Part shown: positions 52,388 to 61,152 of the stretch, piece after piece | Numbering within the stretch: the first letter of the stretch is position 1 | Layout of the letters: every line of letters begins with the position of its first letter | DNA from: Dactylosporangium fulvum | GTDB lineage: Bacteria; Actinomycetota; Actinomycetes; Mycobacteriales; Micromonosporaceae | DNA: 64,000 bases | Direction: 5' to 3' | Assembly: GCF_025137375.1 (NCBI RefSeq) | Contig: NZ_CP073720.1 | Location: 9,820,501 to 9,884,500 of the forward strand | The notes under the pieces: generated by a model | What the model was told of the DNA's origin: nothing | What the model saw: the letters and a program-made list of their open reading frames with translations, nothing else | Databases searched by the model: none | Translations under genes and position numbers: made by a program

Positions 52388-52648
52388 ATGACGACTTGCC
52401 CGGTTGACCCGGTGCTGAGCATGGCACTGTTCGTCTCCGACACCCCGAAGACCCGCGACCTCGACGACGCCACGGTCCGCGCGACCGTGGACAGCACGCT
52501 CGCCCGGCTCGGCGCTGATGAGTGCTACGCCCGAGCGGCGGAAGTGTTCGGCGATCGTCCAGACGTCGCGCTCGATCGTATCCAGTGGGCGCGTGACCTG
52601 TGCGCCCGAGCGCTGACGCGTTCGCTCAGTGGCGCAGCTGATCGATGA
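52388..52648 (+). CDS. small protein of unknown function downstream of the structured RNA
   Basis: An 86-residue, mostly helical acidic protein (DDATVRATVDSTLARLGADE, then CYARAAEVFGDRPDVALDRI). It has no membrane segment and no family I recognise. The ATG at 52,388 has only a weak AGGTG upstream. Its end overlaps the convergent MarR gene by 23 bp. Its interest lies in the structured RNA in its leader. Confidence 0.5.
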   Translation: MTTCPVDPVLSMALFVSDTPKTRDLDDATVRATVDSTLARLGADECYARAAEVFGDRPDVALDRIQWARDLCARALTRSLSGAADR

Positions 52649-53045
52649 TCCTCACCAGCTGTGCCAGGTCCCCCGAAGCGAGCGTCAGTAGGGACGGGGG
52701 CGGCTCGTTAAGAATGCCCTCCGCACGAGCCGCCGCCGCCCGCCCCTCCTCCGTCGCCGTCACGACCTTGGCGCGCCGGTCCGCAGGGTGCGGCGCACGC
52801 CGTACCAACCCTCGCTGTTCAAGATCGTCGACCACGATGGTCGTGTAAGGCGCGTCGGTCTGCAGGTGCGCGGTCAGCCCGCGCATCGTCAGCGGCTCGT
52901 CGGCGATCCGGCACAGGGCCTTGACCCGGACGAAGCTCATGTCCAGCGCCTCACACACCTCTTTGCGGCGGTCGTGCTGCTCGAGCACCAGCGCGCGCAT
53001 CTCGCGCCACGCTCGCGCCGCCGCCGTCTCCGCCGCCTCAGGCAT
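52626..53045 (-). CDS. MarR-family transcriptional regulator
   Basis: A 139-residue regulator with the MarR winged helix: FVRVKALCRIADEPLTMRGL, then TIVVDDLEQRGLVRRAPHPA and DRRAKVVTATEEG. The ATG at 53,045 is chosen because residues encoded further upstream are the shadow of the efflux gene. It overlaps the end of the DHA2 efflux gene by 8 bp and is cotranscribed with it. It probably represses the pair and responds to a drug or phenolic ligand. Confidence 0.85.
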   Translation of the reverse strand: MPEAAETAAARAWREMRALVLEQHDRRKEVCEALDMSFVRVKALCRIADEPLTMRGLTAHLQTDAPYTTIVVDDLEQRGLVRRAPHPADRRAKVVTATEEGRAAAARAEGILNEPPPSLLTLASGDLAQLVRIIDQLRH

Positions 53046-54426
53046 CAACCAGCTCCGCCTCGGGTTGCCGCTCCAGGACCCGCCGTCCGGTGGTGAGCGT
53101 ACCGATACAGAGCACCGCGACACCGCACCCCGCCACGATCCACCAGGCCGCATGGCTGGCCGAGACGAACCCGTCCGCCAGCGGGGCACCGTGCAGCCCG
53201 GCCGCCACGACCGCGCCGAGAACCGCGACCCCGAGCGCGGCACCGAACTGCCGGCTCGTCGAGGCGAACGCGGCCGCGACACCCGCCTGCGCCGTCGGCA
53301 ACCCGGAGACCGCCGTGACGGTGATCGGCGGGTTGACCATCGCGAAGCCTATGCCGAACACGACATACGCGGCGAGCAGCCAGGCCAGCGGCGTGTGCTC
53401 GTCGAGCCGGGTCAGCAGGAGGCCGCTGAGGCCGATGCCGACACCGCCGAACAGTAGCGACGGGCGCGGCCCGCGGGCGCCGACCAGCCGCCCGGACAGC
53501 GGCCCCAGAATCACCGTGATCGCCGCGATCGGCAGCGTGAGCAGGCCCGCGTGCAGCGGTGTGTAGCCGCGCACCTCCTGCAGGTAGATCGTGTTGAGCA
53601 GCAGGAACCCGGCAAGCGAGCTGAAGGCGGCGACCGCGATCAGCGTGGCGCCGGCGAACGGCGGGCTGCGGAACAGCTTCAGGTCAACCAGCGGCTCGTG
53701 CCGCCGCGGCTCCACGATCAGCAGCGCGGCCAGCGCGACCACGGCGACGACCCCCGCCACGATCGAGGTCTCGATGATGGCGTACGTCGCGCTCGCCATC
53801 AGCGCCAGCACGATGACCTGGCCGGGCAGGTCGACGCGGCGCGGCCGCGGCGCCCTCGACTCGGGCACGAACAGGGCCGTCAGGATGATCGCCGCCACGC
53901 CGATCGGCACGTTGAGCCAGAAGATGGTCCGCCAGCCCACGCTCTCCACAAGCAGCCCGCCGACGACCGGCCCGAGCGCCATGCTGATCCCGACGACCCC
54001 CGCCCACACGCCGATGGCCTGCGCCCGCTCGCGCCGGTCGGTGAAGACGTTGGTGATGATCGACATCGCGACCGGGTTGAGCATCGAGCCGCCGATGGCT
54101 TGGAGCACGCGGAACGCGACGAGCCAGCCCAGTGACGGGGCGAGCCCGCACAGCAGTGAGCCGATCACAAAAACGGCGAGCCCGGTCTGGAACGTGCGCC
54201 GCCGCCCGATCCGGTCGGCGGTCGAGCCGGCCATGAGCAGCAGGCTGGCGAGGACGAGTGAGTACGCGTCGATCGTCCACTGCACGCCCGCCAGCGACGC
54301 GTCGAGGTCGCTGCGGATGGCCGGGACGGCGATGTTGACGATCGTGTTGTCCAGCCCGACGATCAGCAGGCTCATGCAGCAGATGCCGAGGATGAGCAGC
54401 CTGCGACGTCGTGCTTGTAGTGGCAT
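53038..54426 (-). CDS. MFS drug exporter, DHA2 (14-TM) type
   Basis: A 462-residue transporter. It starts with a basic N terminus, then LLILGICCMSLLIVGLDNTI, a first helix with the DHA2 motif LDNTIVNIAVPAI. Motif A is DRIGRRR near residue 70 and motif C-like glycines lie in GISMALGPVVGGLL near 145. About 14 hydrophobic segments can be counted. Such pumps export drugs by proton exchange. The MarR gene follows in the same operon, which is a common self-regulated efflux arrangement. The substrate is unknown. Confidence 0.88.
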   Translation of the reverse strand: MPLQARRRRLLILGICCMSLLIVGLDNTIVNIAVPAIRSDLDASLAGVQWTIDAYSLVLASLLLMAGSTADRIGRRRTFQTGLAVFVIGSLLCGLAPSLGWLVAFRVLQAIGGSMLNPVAMSIITNVFTDRRERAQAIGVWAGVVGISMALGPVVGGLLVESVGWRTIFWLNVPIGVAAIILTALFVPESRAPRPRRVDLPGQVIVLALMASATYAIIETSIVAGVVAVVALAALLIVEPRRHEPLVDLKLFRSPPFAGATLIAVAAFSSLAGFLLLNTIYLQEVRGYTPLHAGLLTLPIAAITVILGPLSGRLVGARGPRPSLLFGGVGIGLSGLLLTRLDEHTPLAWLLAAYVVFGIGFAMVNPPITVTAVSGLPTAQAGVAAAFASTSRQFGAALGVAVLGAVVAAGLHGAPLADGFVSASHAAWWIVAGCGVAVLCIGTLTTGRRVLERQPEAELVDA

Positions 54427-54482
54427 AACTATTATGTTTGTACAAGTAACTTGTCGTCGCCACGTGATGCGCCGCAGATCAC

Positions 54483-55040
54483 TCAGTTCCGCGGCGGCTG
54501 CCCGACCTGATTCCGCGCCGAGTCGGTGATCGTGGTCGCGGTGCCGATCGGCAAGCGGTTGGTGGCGGCTACGGCGGTGCAGTCTCCGTGGAGCGCGCCG
54601 GCAAAGGCCGTTGCCACCGAATCCGCCCCCGGCGCGGCGGGGTCACCGTTGAGCCCTGCCTGCTGGGAGGTGGCGGCGGTGCGGTTGTCGGCGGACCTGA
54701 TCACCGCGAACCCGCCACCCCCGACGACGAGGGCCGCCACCGCCGCGACGATGGCGGTCTTGACCTTCAACGACTCGGGGACGGGCCTGGCGTTCCTCCG
54801 GTCCGGCCTTCCCCAGGGCCGTTTCCCCCAGGGCTATCTTCCCCAGGGCCGTCCTCCCTCAGAGCTACCTTCCCCAGGGCCGTCTTCCCTAAGGCCGCCT
54901 CACTCAGGACTACCTTCCCCGAGGCCGCCTCCCCAAGGCCGCCTCCCCCAGGGCCGTCTTCCCCAAGGCGGCGCCTTTCCGGGGCGGCGCCTTTCCGGGG
55001 TTGCCTGGACGGGGGCGGCGGGCCGCTCGGTGTTGCTCAT
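54483..55040 (-). pseudogene. broken gene for a membrane-anchored protein with PWGR-repeat N terminus
   Basis: From ATG 55,040 the frame reads MSNTERPAAPVQATPERR, then repeats PWGRRPWGRRPWGGG. It reaches a TGA, continues in the same frame through diverged repeats to a TAG, and then reads PWGKRPWGRPDRRNARPVPE followed by a membrane helix (TAIVAAVAALVVGGGGFAVI) and an extracellular tail ending near 54,483. Frame continuity across two stops shows one original gene whose 15-bp repeat tract decayed. The last 95 codons could be translated separately from a TTG at 54,770. The extracellular part is short, so the C terminus may also be lost. Confidence 0.55.
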
Positions 55041-55181
55041 GGCGTCGCTTCTGTGCTGCCCGGCGGCCCGCTTGCGGGGAACCGCTTGCCGACAACGGTC
55101 GCGGCCGTTCCTGGCACCCCGGTCCGGGCCGCCTTGGCAACCACCTGTGAGCCCGCGGCACCCCCGCACCGGGCCGGACCG

Positions 55182-56195
55182 CTACACCGGGGACAGTTCG
55201 GGCGCCTCGACCCGGACCGCCCGGCGCGACTTGCGCAGGCCGGCGGCGCTCACCAGGATCAGCCCCAGCACCGCCCAGCCGAGCAGCACCAGCAGGTGCG
55301 GCGTCGCCCCGCCGCCATCGAAGAACGCCACACTGCGCAGCAGCGATCCGGCCGCGCCCGGCGGCAGGTACTGCCCCAGGGCGCCCCAGCCGGCCGGCAG
55401 CATCTCCGGCGCGCTCGCCAGCCCGGACAGCGGGTTGCCGAGCAGCATCATGACGGCCGCACCCAGGCCCAGGCCTGCGGTACCGAAGAGCGACTCGAGA
55501 CCGAGAATGGTCAGGGCCGTCGCCGCGATCGACAGGGCCACCACACCGCTGTTCACCCAGTAGTCGCCTTCGATCGAGCCGAGCCAGAACTGCAGGATGG
55601 CGACGAGGGCGAAGCCACCCGTGACCGCGAAGGCGAGCGCGCCGGTGACCCGTCGGGCGGTGCCGGCGATGAGGTTCGTCAGCAGCCCGGCGGCGACAAT
55701 GCCGCCCAGCACGAGGGGCAGTGCCCCGGCGGCGAGACCGGCACCGCGCGGGTCGCCGGCGGGTAGCGGCACGAGGTCACGCACGGCGACGGCCGTCTCG
55801 CCCAGGTTCAACCCCTGCGCGACCTGCTGGAGTGCCTGCGCGACGGCCGGGCTCGCCGCCGAGGCGATGATCAGCTGAGGCCGGCCGGTGGAGAGGTCGA
55901 TCGCGCCGTACACCTCCCGATCGCGGATCAACCGCTCGGCGGCTGCGGTGTCGGAGACCTGGACCAGGTCGAACGCGCCGGGCCGCCGCGTCTCCAGTTG
56001 CTGGGTGACCTGCGCGACCGCCTGCGGCGGGCCCGCGACGGCGAGCGGGATGTCGTGCACGGTGGAACGGGTGGCGGGCCACGCGAAAGCGATCATGATG
56101 ACGCCGAGGAGCGCGGTCAGAAGGAGCACGATCGCGCCGACGCGAGGCCATGGCGACCGGGCGTCTTGCCCGGATGCGGTGTGCTGTGCGGCCAT
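55182..56195 (-). CDS. membrane protein of the YhgE/ABC-2 permease type
   Basis: About 337 residues from the ATG at 56,195 (MAAQHTASGQDARSPWPR). One N-terminal helix (VGAIVLLLTALLGVIMIAFA) is followed by an extracellular domain of about 120 residues (IPLAVAGPPQAVAQ, then LIRDREVYGAIDLSTGRPQL), and then five or six helices in the C-terminal half. This layout is that of YhgE/Pip or ABC-2 permease-like proteins. Two TetR-type operator sequences lie just upstream, so it is probably repressed by a TetR regulator, but no TetR gene is adjacent. Its transport partner is not visible. Confidence 0.65.
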   Translation of the reverse strand: MAAQHTASGQDARSPWPRVGAIVLLLTALLGVIMIAFAWPATRSTVHDIPLAVAGPPQAVAQVTQQLETRRPGAFDLVQVSDTAAAERLIRDREVYGAIDLSTGRPQLIIASAASPAVAQALQQVAQGLNLGETAVAVRDLVPLPAGDPRGAGLAAGALPLVLGGIVAAGLLTNLIAGTARRVTGALAFAVTGGFALVAILQFWLGSIEGDYWVNSGVVALSIAATALTILGLESLFGTAGLGLGAAVMMLLGNPLSGLASAPEMLPAGWGALGQYLPPGAAGSLLRSVAFFDGGGATPHLLVLLGWAVLGLILVSAAGLRKSRRAVRVEAPELSPV

Positions 56196-56213
56196 CGGAA
56201 GTCTCCCTAAAAA

Positions 56214-56278
56214 GAACGTTCGTTCGTTCACTTTTGAGCATGGCCACCACCGCCGAGGCAGTCAAGAACGAACGTTCG
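56214..56278. promoter_or_regulatory. pair of TetR-type operators upstream of the YhgE/ABC-2-like gene
   Basis: GAACGTTCGTTCGTTC (56,214-56,229) and GAACGAACGTTCG (56,266-56,278, containing the palindrome CGAACGTTCG at 56,269-56,278) are classical GAAC/GTTC-type TetR sites, about 50 bp apart. They precede the start at 56,195 on the minus strand. The cognate repressor is not encoded nearby. Confidence 0.6.
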
Positions 56279-56376
56279 CTTTTCGTCGTGACGCCCACGA
56301 CACGCCTTGGCGAATGGGCGCAGCAAGCACCACGGGCGGGGCCGAACCTGCTGCCTACGGAGCGGGGAGCCAGCAC

Positions 56377-56480
56377 GACGGACACAGGCACAACCGGCGC
56401 AGGCATGACAGACGCGGGCACAACCGGCGCAGGCATGACAGACGCGGGCATGACAGACGCGGGCATGACAGACGCAGAGG
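56377..56480. repeat. 15-bp tandem repeat (about seven units)
   Basis: Two related unit types alternate: ACAACCGGCGCAGGC and GACAGACGCGGGCAT-like. The unit length of 15 keeps one frame open (MTDAG repeats on the plus strand), but no start or domain supports coding. Confidence 0.6.
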
Positions 56481-56736
56481 GCGGGTGGGCCGGGCCGCGG
56501 CGGGGCGGACGCGGAGGCCGACCACAACTGCGGCCAGCCCCAGCCGCCGTGCTCGGTGATCGTGAACATCTCGCGATCACGGGCGCGGCGGTTGAGCCCG
56601 GCCGGGTGGTGCGGCTGCGGTCGTAGATCAAAGGAAACTTCGGGTTGCCTGGACAGCCAGATGTTTCCGATGATCAAGCAATCCGGGTCAGGTCAGGCAC
56701 GGAGCACGGCCGCACCGCACGACGGGGCCACGGACG

Positions 56737-56814
56737 CCGCGAACCGGCACCGCGAACCGGCACCGCGAACCGGCACCGCGAACCGGCACTGCGGTCCGGC
56801 ACCGCGAACCGGCA
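56737..56814. repeat. 13-bp tandem repeat, six units
   Basis: CCGCGAACCGGCA is repeated at 56737, 56750, 56763, 56776 and 56802, with one variant copy (CTGCGGTCCGGCA) at 56789. The unit length of 13 breaks any reading frame, so it is non-coding minisatellite DNA. Confidence 0.85.
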
Positions 56815-56938
56815 CGGCTGGGTGCACGGCCCGGCACCGCTTGACCAACACCCTTCACAGATCGCGGACGTTCCGATGGCCTGGGACCCACTGAAACGTC
56901 CGTGATCATGGAGCTTGGCTGCCTCGAGCGGCCACGGG

Positions 56939-58966
56939 CTACACCGTCGCCGGCAGTGGGGCCTCCACCGTTGCCGAGGGGAGGGTGAAGACGAAGCGGG
57001 AGCCGCCGGCCTCGTTGTCCGTGGCCATGATCGTGCCGCCGTGGCGCTCCACTATTCGCTTGCAGATCGCCAAACCTAACCCCGTGCCGGCGTAGCCCGA
57101 CGAGCGGTGTGCCCGGTGGAAGTTGGTGAAGATGGCGTCGTGGTGGCCGGGTGGAATGCCGATCCCATTGTCGGCGATCTCCACCCGCACAATGCCCGCC
57201 GCATCGTACTCCGACGATATCGTGATCCGCGGGATCACTCCCGGCGCCGTGTACTTCACCGCGTTGCCGATCAGGTTGTCGAACAGCTGGCGGAGCAGCA
57301 CCGGGTCGGCGCGCACGTCGAAGAGGCGGCCGATCGTGAACTGCGGTGGCGGGGTGCCGGCCGCGGCGGCCAGGTCGCCGCGCGCGGTGGTGACGTCGAC
57401 GACCAGGTCGCGCAACACCACTTCTACCGGTGCGATCGTCGCGTTGCGGGCCGTCGTGTAGGCGAGCAGGTCGTTGATGAGGTGCCGCATCCGGGCCGAG
57501 GCGCGGTTGATGCGGCTCAGGCTGTCCTCGGCCTCGCGCACCGCCGGGTGGTCGGGCATCAACCGCAGCGCGTCGTCGAGGGTCTCGGCCCAGCCGTCGA
57601 TCGTGGTCAGCGGGTTGAGCAGGTCGTGCGCGACCACGCCGGCGAAGGAGGACAGCTCGTCGCGGTGCCGCCGCTCTGCCGTGACGTCGTGGAAGACCAC
57701 CACGGCGCCGCCCTCGTCGTCCGGGCCGGCGGCCGGCAGCGCGGTCGCGCTCACGCTGACGACGCGCCCTTCCGGGACGCCCGGGTTGCGCACCAGCATC
57801 TCGCGGTTGCGCACGGCGTGGCCGGCGAGCGCCTGGTGGTGCGCCATCTCCTCGGGTGGCAGCGGGGTGCCGTCGGGATGGAAGAGCCCGTACCGGTCGG
57901 GCGCGGCGACGTGGTCGTTCTCGCTGGTCACCCCGCCCAGCAGGGCCGCGGCGGCGGGGTTGCGCATGATCCAGCGGCCGTCAGCTCGTACGACCGCCAA
58001 ACCGTCACTCATCGAATCCACGATCGTCGTCAACAGGCGGGCCTGGGCCGCGGCCGCCTTCCCGGCCGCCGTCAGCTGCTCGAGGAGGGCGGCGCGTTCG
58101 TCGCGGCCGAGTGCGATGGACAGCCCGACGATCGCGACCATGCCGACAAACGCCTGGGCGACCAGCGCCCGGGTCGGGTGCGCGGTGATCCCGGCGAACG
58201 GGCCCTCGCCGTGCAGGGTGAACAGGATCGCCAGGGTGCCCAGGCAGAGGTCGTGGAAGACGACGAAGGTGGTGTGTAGCCGCAGCGCGGCCCAGACCGT
58301 GACCGCCAGCAGCGGGAACGCCAGTGGAAGGCCGTGGTTGAGGGCGAACCCGACGATGTACGCGGTGACCGAGCAGACGATGAGCGCCGCGTACTCGACG
58401 ATCCGCAGCGGGCCGGCGAGGTGGAACCGCCAGCCGGTGGCGAGGTGGTGGCCGAGGCGCATCCCGGCGACGCTGATGAGCAGGATGCTCACCGCGTTGC
58501 GAGTGAACCAGACGGCGGCCTCACTCCACGCCACGTGCCCGGTGCTGAACCACACCGCGGTCGGACCGATCATCGTGCTCGTCGCGGCGGCGACCCCCGC
58601 GGCCACCAGGAGTCGCCACAGGTCGACGGAGCGGGAGAACTGCTCCTCGCCACCGGCGCCCCACAGGTGCGGGCAGAGCCGGCGGAAGACGGCCAGGAAG
58701 ACGTAGACCTGTGCCAGGTTCGCGACGACGAAGCAGCAGGCGAGGGCGAGCGGCGCACCGGTCGCGGTGTTGACGGCGACGGTGATCACGGTCAGGACGA
58801 TCGGGTCGGCCCACCGCAGGCGCCGCCCGCGCTGGGCGGAGAACCAGAGCACCGACACGCCGGCGGCCGGCCAGACCAGGCTCAGGCTGGTGCCGTCCAT
58901 GATCGTCAGGCGGCCCGCGAGGGTCGCCGCCAGGTACAGCAGAGCCCACGCAGCGGTCCGGATCAT
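56939..58966 (-). CDS. MASE1-PAS sensor histidine kinase
   Basis: A 675-residue kinase. The N-terminal 300 residues hold about eight to ten membrane helices with the MASE1-type SLSLVWPAAGVSVLWF near residue 28. A PAS domain follows (LTTIVDSMSDGLAVVRADGR near 310), then a HisKA helix with the phospho-acceptor His in FAGVVAHDLLNPLTTI near 445 and a HATPase domain (DNLIGNAVKYTAPG, VEIADNGIGIPPGH, GYAGTGLGLAICKRIVERHG). Start and stop are clear, and the start overlaps the end of the receiver gene by 4 bp. MASE1 proteins sense unknown membrane signals. The co-encoded receiver is the likely target. Confidence 0.87.
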   Translation of the reverse strand: MIRTAAWALLYLAATLAGRLTIMDGTSLSLVWPAAGVSVLWFSAQRGRRLRWADPIVLTVITVAVNTATGAPLALACCFVVANLAQVYVFLAVFRRLCPHLWGAGGEEQFSRSVDLWRLLVAAGVAAATSTMIGPTAVWFSTGHVAWSEAAVWFTRNAVSILLISVAGMRLGHHLATGWRFHLAGPLRIVEYAALIVCSVTAYIVGFALNHGLPLAFPLLAVTVWAALRLHTTFVVFHDLCLGTLAILFTLHGEGPFAGITAHPTRALVAQAFVGMVAIVGLSIALGRDERAALLEQLTAAGKAAAAQARLLTTIVDSMSDGLAVVRADGRWIMRNPAAAALLGGVTSENDHVAAPDRYGLFHPDGTPLPPEEMAHHQALAGHAVRNREMLVRNPGVPEGRVVSVSATALPAAGPDDEGGAVVVFHDVTAERRHRDELSSFAGVVAHDLLNPLTTIDGWAETLDDALRLMPDHPAVREAEDSLSRINRASARMRHLINDLLAYTTARNATIAPVEVVLRDLVVDVTTARGDLAAAAGTPPPQFTIGRLFDVRADPVLLRQLFDNLIGNAVKYTAPGVIPRITISSEYDAAGIVRVEIADNGIGIPPGHHDAIFTNFHRAHRSSGYAGTGLGLAICKRIVERHGGTIMATDNEAGGSRFVFTLPSATVEAPLPATV

Positions 58967-59328
58967 GTGCTGCTCCGCATGGTCCGCTCCAGCCCGGACC
59001 GCAGCGACTCGGCCGTGAACGGTTTCCGCACGTAGAGCGCGCCGGTCTCCGCGACGCGCACGACCACGTCGCCGCCCCAGAGGACCGTGAGGAACATGGC
59101 CGGCAGGTCGGGACGGTGTCGCCGCAGGCGTTGCAGCAGCTCGATCCCGTCCATGCCGGGCATGTCGACGTCCAGGATCACGGCGTCGGGCAGCCCGTGC
59201 CGGGCAACGGCGGCGAGCGCGGTGACGCCGTTTTCGGCGGCGAGCACGTCGTGCCCGTCGGCCCGCAGGCGCTTGACGATCAGGTCACGGACGTCCTGCT
59301 CGTCATCCACCACGAGTAACCGGGCCAT
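58963..59328 (-). CDS. single-domain response regulator (receiver)
   Basis: A 121-residue receiver: LLVVDDEQDVRDLIVKRL (acidic pair), acceptor Asp in AVILDVDMPGMDG near residue 51, Thr in FLTVLWGG near 80 and Lys in YVRKPFTAESL near 101. The ATG at 59,328 is preferred, with GGGAGG 7 bases upstream. There is no output domain. It overlaps the MASE1 kinase gene (ATGA), which marks them as a two-component pair. Confidence 0.85.
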   Translation of the reverse strand: MARLLVVDDEQDVRDLIVKRLRADGHDVLAAENGVTALAAVARHGLPDAVILDVDMPGMDGIELLQRLRRHRPDLPAMFLTVLWGGDVVVRVAETGALYVRKPFTAESLRSGLERTMRSST

Positions 59329-59378
59329 GTGCGCCTCCCGCCTTCCCCGACATCCCATCGGCAGGCGGGAGGCGCGTT

Positions 59379-60656
59379 TTACCGCTTCGCGGGCATGACG
59401 TCCTCGAGGTGGCGGCCGTTGACGGCGGTCCGGCGGCCGGCGTCGGCCTCACGCTTCCAGGTGCGGACGTAGTTCGAGGCGGTGAGGCGCTCGACGTCGT
59501 CGAGGTCGAGCAGGTCGCCGACAAACGTGGTGAGTGCGACCACGTCACGCTGGTCGCCGGCGGGGATGTGCTCGTGCAGGATCTGGTACACCTGGCTGCG
59601 CAGCGACCCCTCCCGCACCAGCGGTGTCGGGCTGAGCGTCGGCTCCTCGGCGATCTCCGCGGTCGTCTGCCGGGTCCGCGGCTTGCGGGGCGGCGGCAGG
59701 ATGCCCTCGATCTCCCCGCGCAGCTCACCGAGCGGCGAGAACGATGGTGCCTGCGCGGATGCCGGGCTCTGCTCCGTCGCCGGCTCCGGGGCCGGCTCGT
59801 TCTTCGGCGGCTCGGGCAGCGCGAGCTGCTCCTGGGTGTCGATCACCGGCAGCGGCTCGGGCTCAGGCTTGGCCGGAGCCGGCAGGGCACCGTTCGGCGC
59901 GAGACGCGCCGGGGCGAGGTCGGCCGCGATGAGGGCGGTCAGTCCGTCGTAGTCGGCGCCGTCGGCGAGGCGGTGGGCGATCTCGTCGAGGTCGTAGACG
60001 GCGACGGCGATGTCGGCGGTGGTGGGGTCGACCGCGGCGCGGATCTTGCGGTGCAGGACCTTCGAGATGGCGGAGGTGCGCAGTTCCTTGCGCTTTTCGG
60101 CGCGGGCGGCCGAGAGGGAGCCGTAGAGCCCCAGGGACGGGTCGGCCTTGGCGAGGTTCTTCGCCCGCAGCGTCATCCACGGGTGGCGCACCCAGTGCCC
60201 GACGACCTCGTAGGCCGGTGTGGTGGGCGGCAGGTCACCCTTGGCGCGCAGCCGGTCACGGCGCTGGTTCTCGGTGTGCATGAGCCAGACGAGGTAACCG
60301 AGCGCGGACATGCCGGCGAAGAAGCCGGCCAGGAGTTTGTTGTCGTGGGCCATCCAGTTGAACGCCACCGCGAACGCGGCGATGATCGCGGACAGGAACC
60401 GTGAGGCGGTCGCCCGCTCACCCAACCGGCGCCGCACGTCGGCGTTGGCGAGCACGACGATGCCGCCCAGCTCGAGCGCGCCGACCGCGGGGATCGCCCA
60501 GATCAGCGGGATACCGAGGGCCTCGACGGCGCCGGAGACCTGCCCGGCCAGGGCGACCAGCAGGACCACGACGTAGAACAGCTGACGCATGTAGGACGTG
60601 CGCCGGACCGTGCGTTGCAGGTCGGCATCGAGTTGTCCAATGCCCGGCGTTGTCAC
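59379..60656 (-). CDS. plasmid-type membrane protein (DUF2637/Spd-like) with long soluble tail
   Basis: A 425-residue protein. Four hydrophobic segments (about residues 25-45, 48-70, 86-102, 108-126) are followed by a helical region (PSLGLYGSLSAARAEKRKEL), a Pro/Glu/Ala-rich linker (about 262-312) and a C-terminal helical domain with a possible winged helix (SLRSQVYQILHEHIPAGDQR). Similar four-helix proteins with soluble tails occur on actinobacterial plasmids and conjugative elements, near transfer or spread genes. It is coupled by a 4-bp overlap to a ribbon-helix-helix-like gene. It lies outside the 37-kb element, so it may be a remnant of another plasmid or a domesticated pair. Confidence 0.5.
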   Translation of the reverse strand: MTTPGIGQLDADLQRTVRRTSYMRQLFYVVVLLVALAGQVSGAVEALGIPLIWAIPAVGALELGGIVVLANADVRRRLGERATASRFLSAIIAAFAVAFNWMAHDNKLLAGFFAGMSALGYLVWLMHTENQRRDRLRAKGDLPPTTPAYEVVGHWVRHPWMTLRAKNLAKADPSLGLYGSLSAARAEKRKELRTSAISKVLHRKIRAAVDPTTADIAVAVYDLDEIAHRLADGADYDGLTALIAADLAPARLAPNGALPAPAKPEPEPLPVIDTQEQLALPEPPKNEPAPEPATEQSPASAQAPSFSPLGELRGEIEGILPPPRKPRTRQTTAEIAEEPTLSPTPLVREGSLRSQVYQILHEHIPAGDQRDVVALTTFVGDLLDLDDVERLTASNYVRTWKREADAGRRTAVNGRHLEDVMPAKR

Positions 60657-60940
60657 CGGCTTCTCCCGTCATCCATGGCAGGCAACGGATAACCCCGTGC
60701 CGCGAGGAACTCGGCCAGCGCCAGGTCCACCGAGCTCTGCACGGTGGTGTTGTGTTCGACGACGAACCGCTGCAGGGTCTGCTCGATCTCGACCCGCACG
60801 CGGGTGTTGAGCTGGACCCGCTCGAACCGCGGCCGCTGCGGTGGCATCGCCACCGCCTTGTCAGTCGAATCCAACACCATCTCGTCTTTCGCCCGGCCGG
60901 ACATCATCACCGATCGCTGTTGATCACTATCGCTAGCCAC
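60653..60940 (-). CDS. small ribbon-helix-helix-like protein
   Basis: A 95-residue protein with a disordered N terminus and a C-terminal RVQLNTRVRVEIEQTLQRFV, then VQSSVDLALAEFLAARGYPL, which fits a ribbon-helix-helix DNA-binding fold of the ParG or plasmid-repressor kind. It precedes and overlaps the DUF2637-like gene. Start ATG at 60,940; ATG at 60,907 or 60,904 is also possible. It may repress its own operon. Confidence 0.55.
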   Translation of the reverse strand: MASDSDQQRSVMMSGRAKDEMVLDSTDKAVAMPPQRPRFERVQLNTRVRVEIEQTLQRFVVEHNTTVQSSVDLALAEFLAARGYPLPAMDDGRSR

Positions 60941-61152
60941 TTGCTAGCCGGGACGCTAGCAAAGCATCCGCCGACGACCGAATCAGACACGCCGCGCCGG
61001 CGCGGCCGCCGTCACCCTGGGTGCACACCCCCTGCCGACGCGTCCAGACAGCGTCGATCAGGTGTCTCGCGACACCCCGACCACCCCTCTCGGGGTCCGC
61101 TCGGGGTTGCTCCCTGATGTGCGCTTTATACGCTCGGCCATACCTTCGTCGC

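Larger units (their letters stand above)
56279..56938. other. 0.66-kb stretch without a convincing gene, rich in tandem repeats
   Basis: The frames here are low-complexity. It contains two tandem repeats (56,377-56,480 and 56,737-56,814). A regulator gene would be expected opposite the operators but is absent, so a gene may have been lost here. Confidence 0.5.

Noticed and set aside
56150-56626. Plus-strand frame as a possible TetR gene
   Set aside because: Its translation is low-complexity (MTDAG-type repeats) and has no helix-turn-helix.
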